A stretch of DNA of 64,000 nucleotides, taken from the NCBI GenBank assembly GCA_028023455.1, contig JAQFVV010012509.1:1856001-1920000 (forward strand), given 5' to 3'. Position numbers and translations under genes: made by a program. The stretch comes from Epiperipatus broadwayi. Lineage: Eukaryota; Onychophora; Udeonychophora; Euonychophora; Peripatidae. The notes below the pieces were generated by a model. It did no database searches, was not told the origin of the DNA, and saw nothing but the letters and a program-made list of their open reading frames with translations. This document shows, piece after piece, positions 13,392-24,096 of this stretch (position 1 is the stretch's first letter; each line of letters begins with the position of its first letter).

Positions 13392-15470
13392 CTTTTCTAT
13401 TGATGGCGTTGCCATCTCTAGATATAAAGAAAGTTTCTTTTATCTTTCTGTTAAGATCGTGCTGCTCTCTGCACACCACCACTGGATTTCCCTGTTGGCA
13501 ATCGTGCCCAGCTGAAGCGCGGTGCTGCGCAAAAACTGAACTATGAGCAGTGTCCACCAAAACTTTATTATAAGAATAAGTGTGTTGAGATAGCCTAGGG
13601 GACAGAGAGACCCTAGTCTCACCATAATACGGTGATCTACAAAATTTTTCAGGACAGGCAATATTATAGGACCACCTGAGGTGTCAGCGAGGGTGGTAGG
13701 CAGTCCTTGGTATTATTAATTAGTTTGTTGGATTTAGGAGGTGTGTGAAAACATAACTGGTATTTATTATTGAAAATATAAAAACATTTATGCATATTAG
13801 GCAGGTAAGGGAGTAGGAGTCTTTGCTTGTCAATGTTAAAGACTTGATCATTTATTTTAGCAAAAAACTGTTTTATCTCCCTGTTGATTAAATTCATATC
13901 AAAGCCAACTTTTATTAAGTAGTCCCTATATGATGTGAGGTTAGCCTTTTTATCTGCCTCAAATTTACACAGGTGCATATTTCTATACAAAAACGAGGTT
14001 AAGCCAGAGAGTTTGCGATATGAAGATATAATCAACATACCTAGTGTATATGGATAGTAAGTTAATTCTTGGTATTTCGGAATTATTTGCTTCTCAAAAT
14101 AATTTAACACTACACTTGAGATGATGCCACTCATAGGCAGTCCCATCGGCCAACCATCTTTCATATGAAACTACTGGTTGTGAAAGAATGCCATAATATT
14201 TTTATCAAGCCAAGATAAAGTCTACTATAAAGTCAATTAGTTAGTGGCTGAGCTAAATTGTGGTTTATAAGCTCCTCTCTTACAATCTGAATAGATTTAG
14301 CCCTACAAATGGAGCTGTATAATTGCAAAACATCAGTAGTAGCCAATTCGGGGTTCAAAACTAGGTCTTTTTCTTTTGCAACAAATTAAAATGATGAATT
14401 TATGGTATATGAACCGAATCCCAAAGCTTGAATGAGCTGTCGGTTAATCCAATTTGCAGTATTGAAATAGTGGATTCCTCCAAAATCTAAAATAAGTCGC
14501 AATGGAATATCAGCCTTGTGTATTTTGGCATTGGCAAACATCCTTGGAGGAATGGATGCAGACGGGTAAAGCCTATAATATTCTGCCATAGAGAAAGCTT
14601 TATTGCAGTGTGGTCTGAGAATGGAAGAAATAAACTTTATTTAATTTGTTATTGAAATCGGGAAGCCTTTGAAATTGTAGTTTATTAATTTTCTGATCTA
14701 GTTTAGATGTGTAGTCTTGTGGTTTCATAAGCATGAATCTATTGCCCTTATTCTCCAGCATGCATGTGATATTTGCATCTTTTAAAAAATTGTTTGGTTT
14801 TTGTTGTTTGCTTGCCAGATATGTGTGCGTGTATATAAAGATTTATGCTGTAGAGCATTAACTACTTGAGTAATGTATTTATCTTTATCTGGATCATTGA
14901 ATAAACCTGCTTCAACATCAGCCATAAGCTCCATATTGGGATGTTTCCATCCACCCCCAACATATCGTGGGCCTCTACATAAAATATCATATCTCTTGAG
15001 GTATTGGTATATATCCGTAAGGTTCACAAAGGCCGAGGCTTCAGGGTCTTGAATGCGGACATTCTGTTGATAAGCCAAAAACGCAAGTTTTTTTATCAAA
15101 TTTGCGCTTAAGAGAAGCACATGAGATTATTACACTTGTGCTATATAAATGCATTAATTGGGGAGTGGACTAGAATTCTCTTTAGTCTCTTGATTTGTTT
15201 GCATAACACTTTGCGACATCATTTAATGACTAAATCGAGAAGTATTTTCATTTTCTTGATAATGTTGTTGTGGTTATAAATAGCTTGGTTAAGATTAAAG
15301 CTGCAGAGTTTCGGAAAGACTTTAATCTCTCTGCATTTTATCAAGAACGCAATTCTCTCTTGGAATTTGCATACAGAGAAACAAACTTTAAGAGCTTGCT
15401 TGTCCATAATAAATCATTCACACCGTTGTTAGAAATTGAAATAAACAAACGGTTTATACTTTGCGGCTAA
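13354..15470 (-). pseudogene. Decayed Penelope-like RT/GIY-YIG polyprotein
   Basis: Reading from 15.47 kb leftward, a basic N-terminal segment (15219-15407, interrupted) comes first. Then come an open segment at 14782-15120 and RT finger-like sequence IPPRMFANAKIHKADIPLRL (14386-14589). Motif A is recognisable as DVLQLYSSI (about 14308-14335) and motif B as DGWPMGLPMS (14130-14164). Motif C reads RYVDYIF (about 14025-14042) in a shifted frame, so the catalytic YVDD has lost its second Asp. The C-terminal GIY-YIG domain has lost frame through an extra C (GG at 13669-13670 on the + strand). It resumes with FAQHRASAGHD, then RKIKETFFISRDGNAINRKD and a stop at 13354. Several stops and shifts make it non-functional. 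The order RT then GIY-YIG is that of Penelope/Neptune-type PLEs. Confidence 0.88.
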
Positions 15471-15716
15471 TTATGACTCAAAATATATAAAATGTGCTAA
15501 CATGCACAAGCACACAAAGCTAAAAACAAATAAAGAAAATATATATTATTATTTTTTATTTTAATATCTTTTCCATTAAATGGCTAAGTGCTTTCAAGGG
15601 TCAAAGCCCTCATAATCATAGCCGTATTACAATATAATAAATTGACTCGGAGTGATGCAAATTTATGCAAATGAAATGATTACGCATTCTATTTCTTGGA
15701 TATTATATTTTGTAGC
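15447..15716 (-). repeat. PLE terminal repeat (pLTR), copy B
   Basis: This is a direct copy of the unit at 13128-13391, starting after AAACGGTTTATACTTTGCGG and ending within the last codons of the ORF (TTTTGTAGCAA). It has a short insertion of a TTATTATTTTTTA tract. It lies upstream of the PLE coding region, as expected of a terminal repeat. At 15716 it abuts the inverted partial copy. Confidence 0.85.
15582..15623 (-). ncRNA. Hammerhead-like three-way junction, PLE copy B
   Basis: It has the same layout as the motif at 13254-13295. Stem I is GGCT/AGCC, the I-II junction ATGATTAT, stem II GAGGG/CCCTT, then GAA. Stem III is AGCACT, one change from the palindrome AGCGCT, so dimer pairing would carry a mismatch. 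The III-I junction base is T. Stem II is one pair better than in copy A. Confidence 0.5.
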
Positions 15717-16131
15717 AATAATATTTTCAATAATAAATACCAATTACGTTTTCACACACCTCCTAACTCCAGCAAACTAATTAATAATACCAAGAACTAC
15801 CTACCATCCTTGCTGACACCTCAGGTGGTCTATAATGTTGCCTGCCCTGAAAAATTTTGTGGATCAACGTATTATGGTGAGTCTAGGGCCTCTCTGGCCA
15901 CCAGGCTATCTCAACACACTAAAGCTTTGGTGGAATCTGCTTATAGTTTAGTTTTTGCGCAGCACTGTGCTTCAGCTGGGCACAATTGCTAACCGGGAAA
16001 TCCATTGGTGGTGTGAGAAAGCGGCACGATCTTAAATGAAAAGATAAAAGCTTTCTTTATATCTAGAGATGGCGACACCATCAGTAGAAAAGACTTGCTA
16101 CAAAATATCCAAGAAATGGAATTCGTAATCA
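15716..16131 (+). pseudogene. Inverted partial PLE copy: GIY-YIG endonuclease
   Basis: The + strand frame gives FNNKYQLRFHTPPNS, then VVYNVACPEKFCGSTYYGES, then RLSQH and FAQHCASAGHNC. These are the linker, the GIY-YIG core and the two histidines of the CCHH pattern. A C-to-T change makes a stop directly after GHNC (about 15990). The rest of the domain (FFISRDGDTISRKD) continues in a shifted frame to about 16131. The reading of the core around 15830 lacks the extra base that breaks copy A, so this copy keeps the older frame there. It is a 5'-truncated, inverted partner of the minus-strand element. Confidence 0.85.
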
Positions 16132-16188
16132 TTTCATTTGCACAAATTTGCATTACTCTTGAGTCAATTTATTTAACGTTTGTATTAC

Positions 16189-16230
16189 GGCTATGATTAT
16201 GTGGGCTTTGACCCTTGAAAGCGCTTAGCC
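16189..16230 (+). ncRNA. Hammerhead-like three-way junction, inverted copy C
   Basis: Stem I is GGCT/AGCC, the I-II junction ATGATTAT, stem II GTGGG/CCCTT with the second pair lost, then GAA. Stem III is the perfect palindrome AGCGCT and the III-I junction is T. It occupies the same position relative to the degraded ORF end as copies A and B. Confidence 0.5.
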
Positions 16231-16805
16231 ATTTAATGGAATAGATATTAAAATAAATAATAATAATATATATTTTCTTTATTTGTTTTTAAACTTTGTG
16301 TGCTTATGCGTGTTAGTGTATTTGATATATTTTGATTTTATTATGTAAATGTCTGTTAGATAAATCTGAAAGATGTTCTTCAAAGATTTATTGAGTATTT
16401 AGAGAAAAGTAGACTTTTTTTATCTTATGAGAATATTATTGGACATTACATTTCTTTAATAGATATCAAATGGCTGATTTGTGCTTCCACTTAAATGAAG
16501 GTGGTAATAAAACATTCATTGTCAGGATTATTTAATCAAAGCATTTGAAGTTAAATTAGAAATTTTTAATCATGACATTATTTTAAATATCAATTGTAAA
16601 GCTGTTACATTACTCTAATAAATAAAATTAGAAATTAAAAATAAAAAGTTTGCAAATAAAAATTTGTTTTTAAAAATTATCTAAACTCATATATGTATAA
16701 AATCGCATAGATGGAAAATTATTAAAAGAAAACTTTATTAAAAAAAAGTATTTTAAAACTAAATTTTCAACAAAAACTTAAAGATTTAAAGATAAAAATA
16801 TTTCT

Positions 16806-17888
16806 TTAACCTTTTCGATGTTAGTTACGGAGACGCCACGTCTTTTGAAAAATTTTTGTCTGTATGCGACGCGATGTGATGCGTTTAATGGTTGCATGCG
16901 CCATCTCTTGGTCAATTTTGGTCGCAATTTCTTCATTTTAGACTTATTTGATAGGAAATTCAATGCTTTCAATTTTAGTTCTAAAAACATCCGCATATAG
17001 CGTTATACTTTTTCAAAAAAATCAATAATTTTGACAGCCGACTTGTTACACCCCTCTGTCTTTGTTCTCTGATTGGATACTACCAAATCTTCTAGGCGTG
17101 TTTCTAAATGACAGATTGACAAACGAGCAACACTAACAAAGACAATTCACGTTATACACATTCGTAATGATTTTGTTGTAATAATTACATTTATTGCAAT
17201 TTTTTATGTTCACAAATAATAAAATATAGTTCTCTATCAAAATATAAAGTTTGACTCGGAAAATTTTAAATATTAGAAGAAAAATACATTTGGAGAAATA
17301 TCCGTAACAAAAAATAATTATTGCTACATAACGTAATCAGGAAATTCCTAAGGCGTGTTTCTAAATGAAGATTCAGACACGACAACGAAGCTGTGTACGT
17401 TCGTAATTGAAGTAAATAATAACATCTATCGTAATTTTTTACATTCATAAATAAGATTTGATGTTACTTTATGGAAATATAAAGTTTGATTTGGAAAATT
17501 TTAAATTTTACAAGAGAAATAAGCAAACTGGAAATAAAAAGAGAATTACTCGACCGCTGTTGATCTGAATAACGGCACAATCATTGGTTGAGTTATAATT
17601 CTAACTGTTTTACTTATTTTTTACACATTTTTTTTATATTTTTTGACAGTTATTAACATTATTTTTATTTTTTCGTTACATTTAACCAATTTGAATCTAA
17701 AATTATTTAATTTTTAGAAGCTGAATTAAAAAAATTCTGTGTATTTTAGATTAATATTTTAACAAAAGAACTGATTGCAAATGACACAGACCAATCACAT
17801 TGTTCTCAGATTTAAGTAGAGGGCCACTAGCTAAAAGAATCAGTTTAAGTAGAGGGCCAATAGCTAAAACCGTCAGTGAAAGGGTTAA
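16806..17888. mobile_element. Non-autonomous piggyBac-like element, TTAA-flanked
   Basis: TTAA at 16806-16809 is followed by CCTTTTCGATG. At the other end, AGTGAAAGGG is followed by TTAA at 17885-17888; read inverted this end begins CCCTTTCACTG. About nine of the first eleven terminal bases agree, and piggyBac-type ends start CCC/CCT at a TTAA target. The 1.08-kb interior has higher G+C near the ends and a diverged direct repeat of about 170 bp (around 17090-17260 and 17345-17515, both starting GGCGTGTTTCTAAATGA). A 34-bp doublet (GTTTAAGTAGAGGGCCA) is near the right end. No transposase ORF is seen. The short inverted ends keep this at moderate confidence. Confidence 0.5.
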
Positions 17889-18667
17889 GAATGTACAAAA
17901 TTTAATTACTATTGTGTAAAAAGGCTAAAAATGGAAATCATTATTTTTAATTAGTCTTAAGTAATCTAACCCTTGGGCATCTCAAAATTTATAATTAAAG
18001 GTCAGATAGAGAAAAACAATAAGAACAGAATAGCCAATAAAAAAATCCCTGGGAAACAGACCACAGCGAAAGAATCAATATCATTAAGCCATGTTCAGTT
18101 AACCCGCAATTTTAATATAAAAAGGAAAAGTTTGGAAATAAATTATTATGTGTGTTAGTTCCGTGAGAGTTGAAGGAGAAGGAATTGAAAAGACGCACTT
18201 TCAATCCCTTAAGTTTTTCCAAAAGAAAGAAAATGAAGTATCGTTTTCTTACATTGCAGACATCAGGATCCTGCGATAAGATCCGGCAAAGAGCTATACC
18301 AGCTAGATCAAAGGATCTCCAGATGAATACCAATAGAATGGCAAACAGCATACCAGTCTTCCTAGGACGTTGTGGGAATTAGAAACAACACGGGATCCAA
18401 ATTACAAGCAACTAAAAAGTATGGACTTTCTCTTTTAAAACCGTAAGAACTCTTATAACTAATGAACTTTAACTATAAAACTGTCCCAGTATTTAAATAG
18501 AAATATAAATTCCTATCTGACCAACTAAATCATTTAATAATTATTATTTTTATTATATGTATTTTTAAATCATTTCCATTAATTTATTTTTTTTTTGTTT
18601 GTCTTTTGAGCGTTTATTATGATTTTTTTTAAAATTAAGCTAAAAACTTTAAATCATGTTAAATTTA

Positions 18668-19620
18668 AGTTGGGTGGGGATGGCTGTATAGGTCGTAAAG
18701 TTATGTTAGTTTAATTAAAAAGAGCGTTAATATTAGGTTATTTGTTTCATAGTTAAATTGGGTTAATGGTTTGGATGTATTGGTGTAATTAATAAATGCC
18801 GCATGAAGATCCGCTATGTTCAGGATCACATTATATGCTGCACTTGGGCAAAACTCCCATTTCTTACTGACCATCGGAAGCAGACGGTATTCTCTGCTCC
18901 TTGGATCACCCCTTTAGTCTCTAGAATGGGATCATAAGTAGGCAAAAAGGACCACAATCCATTCCTATGGAGTTTTTTTTATTGTTCTTTTTGCCAGGCA
19001 GACAAAGTATTCCTGTTCTGGACGAGTGACATTTCTTCTAGATAACAGTGCTGTTCAGATGTACCTTCCTGATAGTACGGTATTGTGCTGTCATATTCAT
19101 GTTGCATTGAATACATTGATATATCAGACAGATTGGTTGGTATTAGTTTGACTGTGAAGTTTTAGCCCAGGGTTAAATAAGGGATATAGAATTTTTTTTC
19201 CGAATGCAATCTATGTAGTCTATCCATACTCAACACTAATAAAAAATTAATCCATCTGTGCTAACTTCTAAAATAAAAAGTAAAAATGTAAATTAATTTA
19301 AGTTCTTAAATAAGAGTTATACAAAAATAAATAATGCTGAATTTTATATATGTTCAAAATAAATGTTTCTGGGTATTATTAATCTGGCAGTGGCTTATTT
19401 TTATTATTATTATTTCTTTAAAATTAAAATATATATTATCTCTGCTGCTTCATGAGCTAGTGACTGGGGCATTTCAGTCGTATTTATGAAATAAAAATTG
19501 GCTCTTAACAGTAAGTATCTGCCTACTATATACATTTTTCAGGTTCGAATGGCATAGTGGCACCCTTGTATGGCAGAAACGGTAAGTCTCCAAACACCCC
19601 GATCGTTATACTGGTACTCA
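18668..19620 (+). repeat. Unknown interspersed repeat R, copy 1
   Basis: This diverged copy shares ordered blocks with 43160-44215: GGATGGCTGTATA.., GATATATCAGACAG...TTTTAGCCCAGGGTTAAAT, CTTCATGAGCTAGTGACT, and the end block GGTTCGAATGGCATAGTGGC...ATGGCAGA. The end block resembles a Pol III B box (GGTTCGAAT). No ORF is shared across copies. Two minus-strand tandem copies of its 3' half lie at 44362-45437. The class is unknown to me. Confidence 0.65.
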
Positions 19621-20480
19621 TCTTATAGCTAAAGATGCCGCTCTTTGGCGCGGTTTTCACCCTAGAACACATAAAAATGTTGTTTCCGTGGCCGACACAT
19701 TCGAACCCGTGTTTTTTATAATACAACTTTTTTGTTGTGCTACAGAATGCAGGCCACTATGTCGCGTCGCAGTACAGCATGTATGTCGCATCGCAGCAAA
19801 TACATTTTCCGAATATCGCACAGTTTATAAAATATTTACGGCTTGATGAGAGAGTTTGTATTTGAATTCGATGGAAATGTTGTTTTCATTGGATTTTTTT
19901 TTATTTTAAAGTATTGAAATGTTTAGATTTTTTAAAGTAATAATTCTAAGACTTTTTACAACTTACTGTATTGTTTTAATTGGGAAAATGTTAAATATCT
20001 ATGTTTTTAGTAAGTTGCAATTAGGTAACACGTCAAGTAACGTACTGTTCGTAACATTCCACGAGACAAAGAAGTAAAAAAGAGCGGTACCAAAAAAATA
20101 TCCAGTAAGAAAAGTACAAATATACACGATTTTTTGTAAATTTCATAAAAAGCAAATATTATAAACATGTTTAATAATAAAGAACACATTTATATGTGCT
20201 TGTTGTGTTTCAAAAAGTTTGAGTTTCTTTATTTTGTCCGAGTACGGTTACGATTTTGAATTTTTTTATTTTAGCATTACAAACAACAGAACACTAACCC
20301 TAAACCTTATCATAATAACTTTTACTTTTTATTGTCATTCAGTTTGAAGTAAAAAATAGCTGTAATATCTCTTTGTCTGTAAAAAAAAAAAAAAAGTAAA
20401 ACGAAGACTAAAAAAAAAAATGTAGACTAAGAAATTTTACTTTTTATTACGATTATTATTTTTTTAGTTAAACAACAACA

Positions 20481-20630
20481 GCAAAAAAAGTCATAACACA
20501 AGTAAAAAAATATCCGATAGAAAATTGATAAAAAAAAAAGCCGTAACACAAGTAAAAAAATATCCAATAGAAAATTGATAAAAAAAAAAGCCGTAACACA
20601 ATTAAAAAAATATACGATAGAAAAAACACG
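20481..20630. repeat. Tandem array, three 50-bp units
   Basis: The unit AAAAAAAAAGCCGTAACACA-AGTAAAAAAATATCC-ATAGAAAATTGAT recurs at 20481, 20531 and 20581. The second unit matches its neighbours almost perfectly. It lies directly 5' of the PLE endonuclease ORF at 20686. A looser relative is at about 20085-20120, so it may belong to that element's upstream region. Confidence 0.9.
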
Positions 20631-20685
20631 AATCAAATTGTAATTTGTTGATTTTATTTTACATAAAACCATTAAAAAGAAAATC

Positions 20686-21204
20686 ATGAAATTTAATAGT
20701 ACAATAAACAACAAATTACCTCGCACTAATCTACCTAGAATAACAATCCCCTATGTACCTAAAATATCCAGCAAACTAACGAAAACTTTAAACAATAAAT
20801 TCAACATAATATTCAGAACTCCACCCAATTCCAATAGGCTGATCAATAACTCTAAAGACCACATTGATCGATCGCTCACCCCACACGTGGTGTATATTTC
20901 CTGCCCTCAAGCCGGATGCCACGCTACATATTATGGGGAAACGAAAGCCACAATTAATACCAGATTGGCTCAACATCGTTACACATTCAACAGAGCTCAA
21001 ACGAACAGCAGCACATCCTCCGTATTTTTCGAACATAGTAAACAATCTGGGCACAACTTTATACCTGCCAACCCCATTATTTTATGTTCAGAGCCAAATG
21101 ATTACAGGAGAAAAATAAAGGAGGCATTCTATATTAATAGAGACATCCATGCCATTAACAGAAAGGACACATGCTTCGAGATCTCGAAAAAATGGGCTAC
21201 GTAA
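20686..21204 (+). CDS. PLE GIY-YIG endonuclease region, uninterrupted
   Basis: The 172-residue open frame corresponds to the linker and C-terminal endonuclease of a Penelope-like polyprotein. Residues 41-66 hold the FRTPPNSNRLINNSKD linker motif shared with the 13-16 kb element. GIY-YIG core: VVY at 68-70 and YYGET at 82-86, followed by Arg93. The likely metal-site Glu is 146 in RKIKEAFYI, and NRKD is at 158-161. Cys73, Cys78, His117 and His123 fit the CCHH pattern found in many PLE endonucleases. The ATG at 20686 is probably internal: no RT domain precedes it, so the copy is 5'-truncated. The lack of any stop or shift contrasts with other PLE remains here and suggests a younger insertion. 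A hammerhead-like motif follows 55 bp after the stop. Confidence 0.85.
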   Translation: MKFNSTINNKLPRTNLPRITIPYVPKISSKLTKTLNNKFNIIFRTPPNSNRLINNSKDHIDRSLTPHVVYISCPQAGCHATYYGETKATINTRLAQHRYTFNRAQTNSSTSSVFFEHSKQSGHNFIPANPIILCSEPNDYRRKIKEAFYINRDIHAINRKDTCFEISKKWAT

Positions 21205-21258
21205 CAGTAGCTTATTTGAATATTTACATTTGCATATATTTATTACACTTTTCATGAA

Positions 21259-21299
21259 GGCTATGAGTATGAGGCATGGTTCCTCGAAAACGTTCAGCC
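21259..21299 (+). ncRNA. Hammerhead-like three-way junction, second PLE lineage
   Basis: Stem I is GGCT/AGCC, the I-II junction ATGAGTAT, stem II GAGG/CCTC around CATGGTT, then GAA. Stem III is the palindrome AACGTT and the III-I junction base is C. Compared with the copies at 13-16 kb, stem III is changed at four of six positions yet stays self-complementary. The stem II loop differs but the stem is kept, and one pair improves from G-U to G-C. That is covariation across two PLE lineages whose proteins are also clearly diverged. The single junction base being C or U matches the hammerhead H17 rule. Confidence 0.55.
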
Positions 21300-22289
21300 G
21301 AAAAATTTTTAATAGTAAGTTATATTTTCTCTAATTAATAATTACAATTAAGTATTTTTTGTTTTTATTTATTATTATCATTTAAATTGTATACGTTAAT
21401 AAAAAATAATATTTATAAAAGACGATTTTGTTTTGTTTTTATTTTCGCATTACAAAAAAGCACAGCAAAATTATTATAATCAACGGCCCGGGAATGGTCA
21501 TATTTTATAGTTTTAGCATGAAAACGGCATCTTTATCTATAAGACTAGCACCGTTATACTATATAAATATTTTGTAAATCCAAAAAATATTTTTGTGTAT
21601 ATAGAATTTCGCGAGAAATCAAATCAAAATAAATTAGCACAAAGGTTTTTTATTATCAAATCAGTTTATGATCAACAAATTTTCTTTAAGTTTTCCACAG
21701 TTCAGACAATTTGAAAAAAAACATCATTTATTTTATATCCAGACATAATATCTATAAGTAAACTAAAATTTAAATTTTTTGAGTGGTTAAATTTGGATGA
21801 TATAATGTTGCAATTAATTGATTTTTAATCCAGTTGTGTGTGGAAATAAAAATTTGTTGATTTGACAAATGACTTGGAATTGATTGATTATTAGGTATAC
21901 TTTTAAAACAATTGAAAGTTGCCAAAAAACATTGATGATTGCTATATTACCAGTTTTTTCTTCTACTTATTAATGTTATTTTCAGAAATTATTTTTATAA
22001 AAGACATTTAGAAATAGAATGACTGACTTATAAATCTAGTTTGGCATGTTTACTATTAAATGTGACATGATCCTAATGTAAAGCATTTATCGTCAGATAT
22101 AGAGCAGAAAAAAATATCATTCAAAATTTTATATAACAATTCATGTTTGTAAAATGTTTTATGCAATGTTTAAAATTATTTTACAATTCTGTAATAATTT
22201 TCTATTACTTTTTCCCCTTATTAAAAACAGCTCAGCATGCAAGTGGTTTAATAAATATTATTTGTAATTAGAGAGGATTTGAACATAGA

Positions 22290-22640
22290 TTTCAAGCTCT
22301 TTTCAGCTATTCGCTTGATATTATATAACTGATATATATAATCCCACCTATGTGAAAAAGATACAATTTCCAATATATGTATTTGTTGCTGAACCAGAAC
22401 TCTTCAGTTGGTCTAGATCATACCCCCCCATATATATATAATCTGTGTTTTATTTATATTAAGATATCAAATATTCAAACTTTAATGAACAGACTTCAAC
22501 TTTCTCCACCCTCTAACTCTTCAGCCATCCATATTATTGAAAATCTGATGATGGAATGCTCAAAGCCCTTGTTGATGCCAATATTGTTGTCATACCCATA
22601 TTGACTTTAAGTCACTGTGACCCCTTATATATAGGAACTT
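22290..22640 (+). repeat. Interspersed repeat F4, partial copy
   Basis: Ordered matches to 56564-57543 and 45778-45965 include CCAATATATGTATTT, CTTCAGTTGGTC, ATCTGATGATGGAATGCTCA and TTGTCATACCCATATTGAC. A 75-codon frame (22377-22604) ends with IENLMMECSK, which is also encoded by the copy at 57157-57357. Nucleotide similarity alone could explain this. The family is unnamed to me; its behaviour at 56.6 kb suggests a PLE-type or other non-LTR element. Confidence 0.7.
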
Positions 22641-24096
22641 AATATGTTCATTTAAATACACAGAAAAGGGATGGACAGAATTCACGCTGAATTTGTAATA
22701 TTTGAATATAAGTATAATGTATATTAAAATAACACAATAATTCTCCTAAGTCCAAATTAGCAATTTTAATGTTAATAGTAACTATTGAATATTAACATGA
22801 GTACTGAATACTTCTAGATTATTATGACATCTTTTAAATGCATCTATCAATTTAACTGGAAACATAGTAGTTTATGATCTGTCCAATAATCTCTAAATTG
22901 TTTTTGCATTATATGAATTTCTTTTTTATTTTGACCAATTATAATATAGATTATAAGATACTATTCTTTTGACCATGGATGCATCTATTTTTCTGCATAA
23001 ATAAAATGTTTTATTAGTTAATCCATATATTGTTCAAAAATTCAATAAGCAGAAAATCAAAGTTTATTATTATCATCATCAGATGCATTAGACATTGCAA
23101 GAAAAAATTGATTGTCTAATGATATTAATATGTTAATGCTATCTTTCAAGAAATAAAGGCCTTCTCTGAATTCTTTAAATCTAATAGAACATATACACCA
23201 ATAAAAAGACTTACATTTCACTATACAAACTAAATTTTAGTATCATTAGCCTTATTATTCCAAAAATAAAAGGTATTAAATCATATACTATATTCAGGAC
23301 CATACAATCTTTTTATTAGTTGATTTACTTTTCAAAACACATTCACACACAGTTTTTCTATTCAACATTCTTCCCCTGAATGTGAATTTTCACAAAGAGC
23401 AGCAACATCAAACTTAAATTTTGATAGCTTCTTGTTCAAGAATGAAAAATTTGCTTCAAGTAAAACTTTTCCATCCATGTATTTTTTATATTTAAAAAAA
23501 ATAATAGTATAGAATATTTCTCTTTATTATTATCAATGCATTCTGCTTTACCACCATTAACATTACTGATTTTACAATTATTTATATTCCTTTAATCAGT
23601 TATTCACAGGCAAACAATTTGGCCATGTTATGAATCTGCCTATTTTTAGACTACATTTTTTTTCTATTTTTGTAGTAGACAAATGGATCACTATAAATTG
23701 GCAGTTTAAATATATAATCTTTGCTAACTGAAACTTATACTCTAAATAATTTTAATGTAACTCGTTAGTGATTCATACAAAGATCACAAGTGAATGCTTG
23801 TATTTAAAAAAAAAGGGGGAGGGGGGAATTAGATTCAGATGCTGTTTGTATATAGTTAAAGAATGAACATGTTACTGCACAAACACAATCTTATTATTTC
23901 ATTTATTGTAAATGACTAATAGCATAAGAAGTTCATGACTATCTAATTTAAGTAATTGAAAACAATAAAGAAAAAGGAAAGAAAAAAAATTTTGTTTCTG
24001 AAATAGCATCTAGTCTTTGATGAACTAGGAGCTCTTCCTGATTGGCCAATGCTTATTGGTTATTCATATTTAATCCATATTTAAAAAAAAAAAATT
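22641..24096. other. AT-rich stretch without recognisable features
   Basis: No coding or repeat structure that I can support, apart from homopolymer and (TA)n tracts and a short G run at about 23813-23826. Confidence 0.5.

Larger units (their letters stand above)
13125..16332 (-). mobile_element. Composite Penelope-like retroelement insertion
   Basis: This 3.2-kb block holds, in + strand order, a terminal repeat (13128-13391), a decayed PLE coding region on the minus strand, a second terminal repeat in the same orientation (15447-15716), and an inverted partial copy with its own terminal repeat (15716-16332). TGATTTTATTAT is found at 13113-13124 and again at 16333-16344, which suggests the whole block entered as one insertion with a 12-bp target duplication. 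The element's own end contains TTTTGATT, so the duplication may be shorter by microhomology. Direct terminal repeats plus an inverted truncated copy is the arrangement described for Penelope elements. Confidence 0.75.

Noticed and set aside
18170-18382. 70-codon lysine-rich frame as a small gene
   Set aside because: It starts with TTG rather than ATG, has no recognised motif, and a competing frame covers the same bases on the other strand.
20427-20726. 99-residue Phe/Leu/Ile-rich ORF on the minus strand
   Set aside because: It is a shadow of the poly-A-rich 50-bp tandem repeat and the start of the PLE ORF on the other strand.
22540-22575. CTGATGATGG in repeat F4 (also at 56828 and inverted at 57205) as a possible hammerhead core
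   Set aside because: No stem II plus GAA follows (CAAA instead) and no complementary stem I was found in any of the copies.
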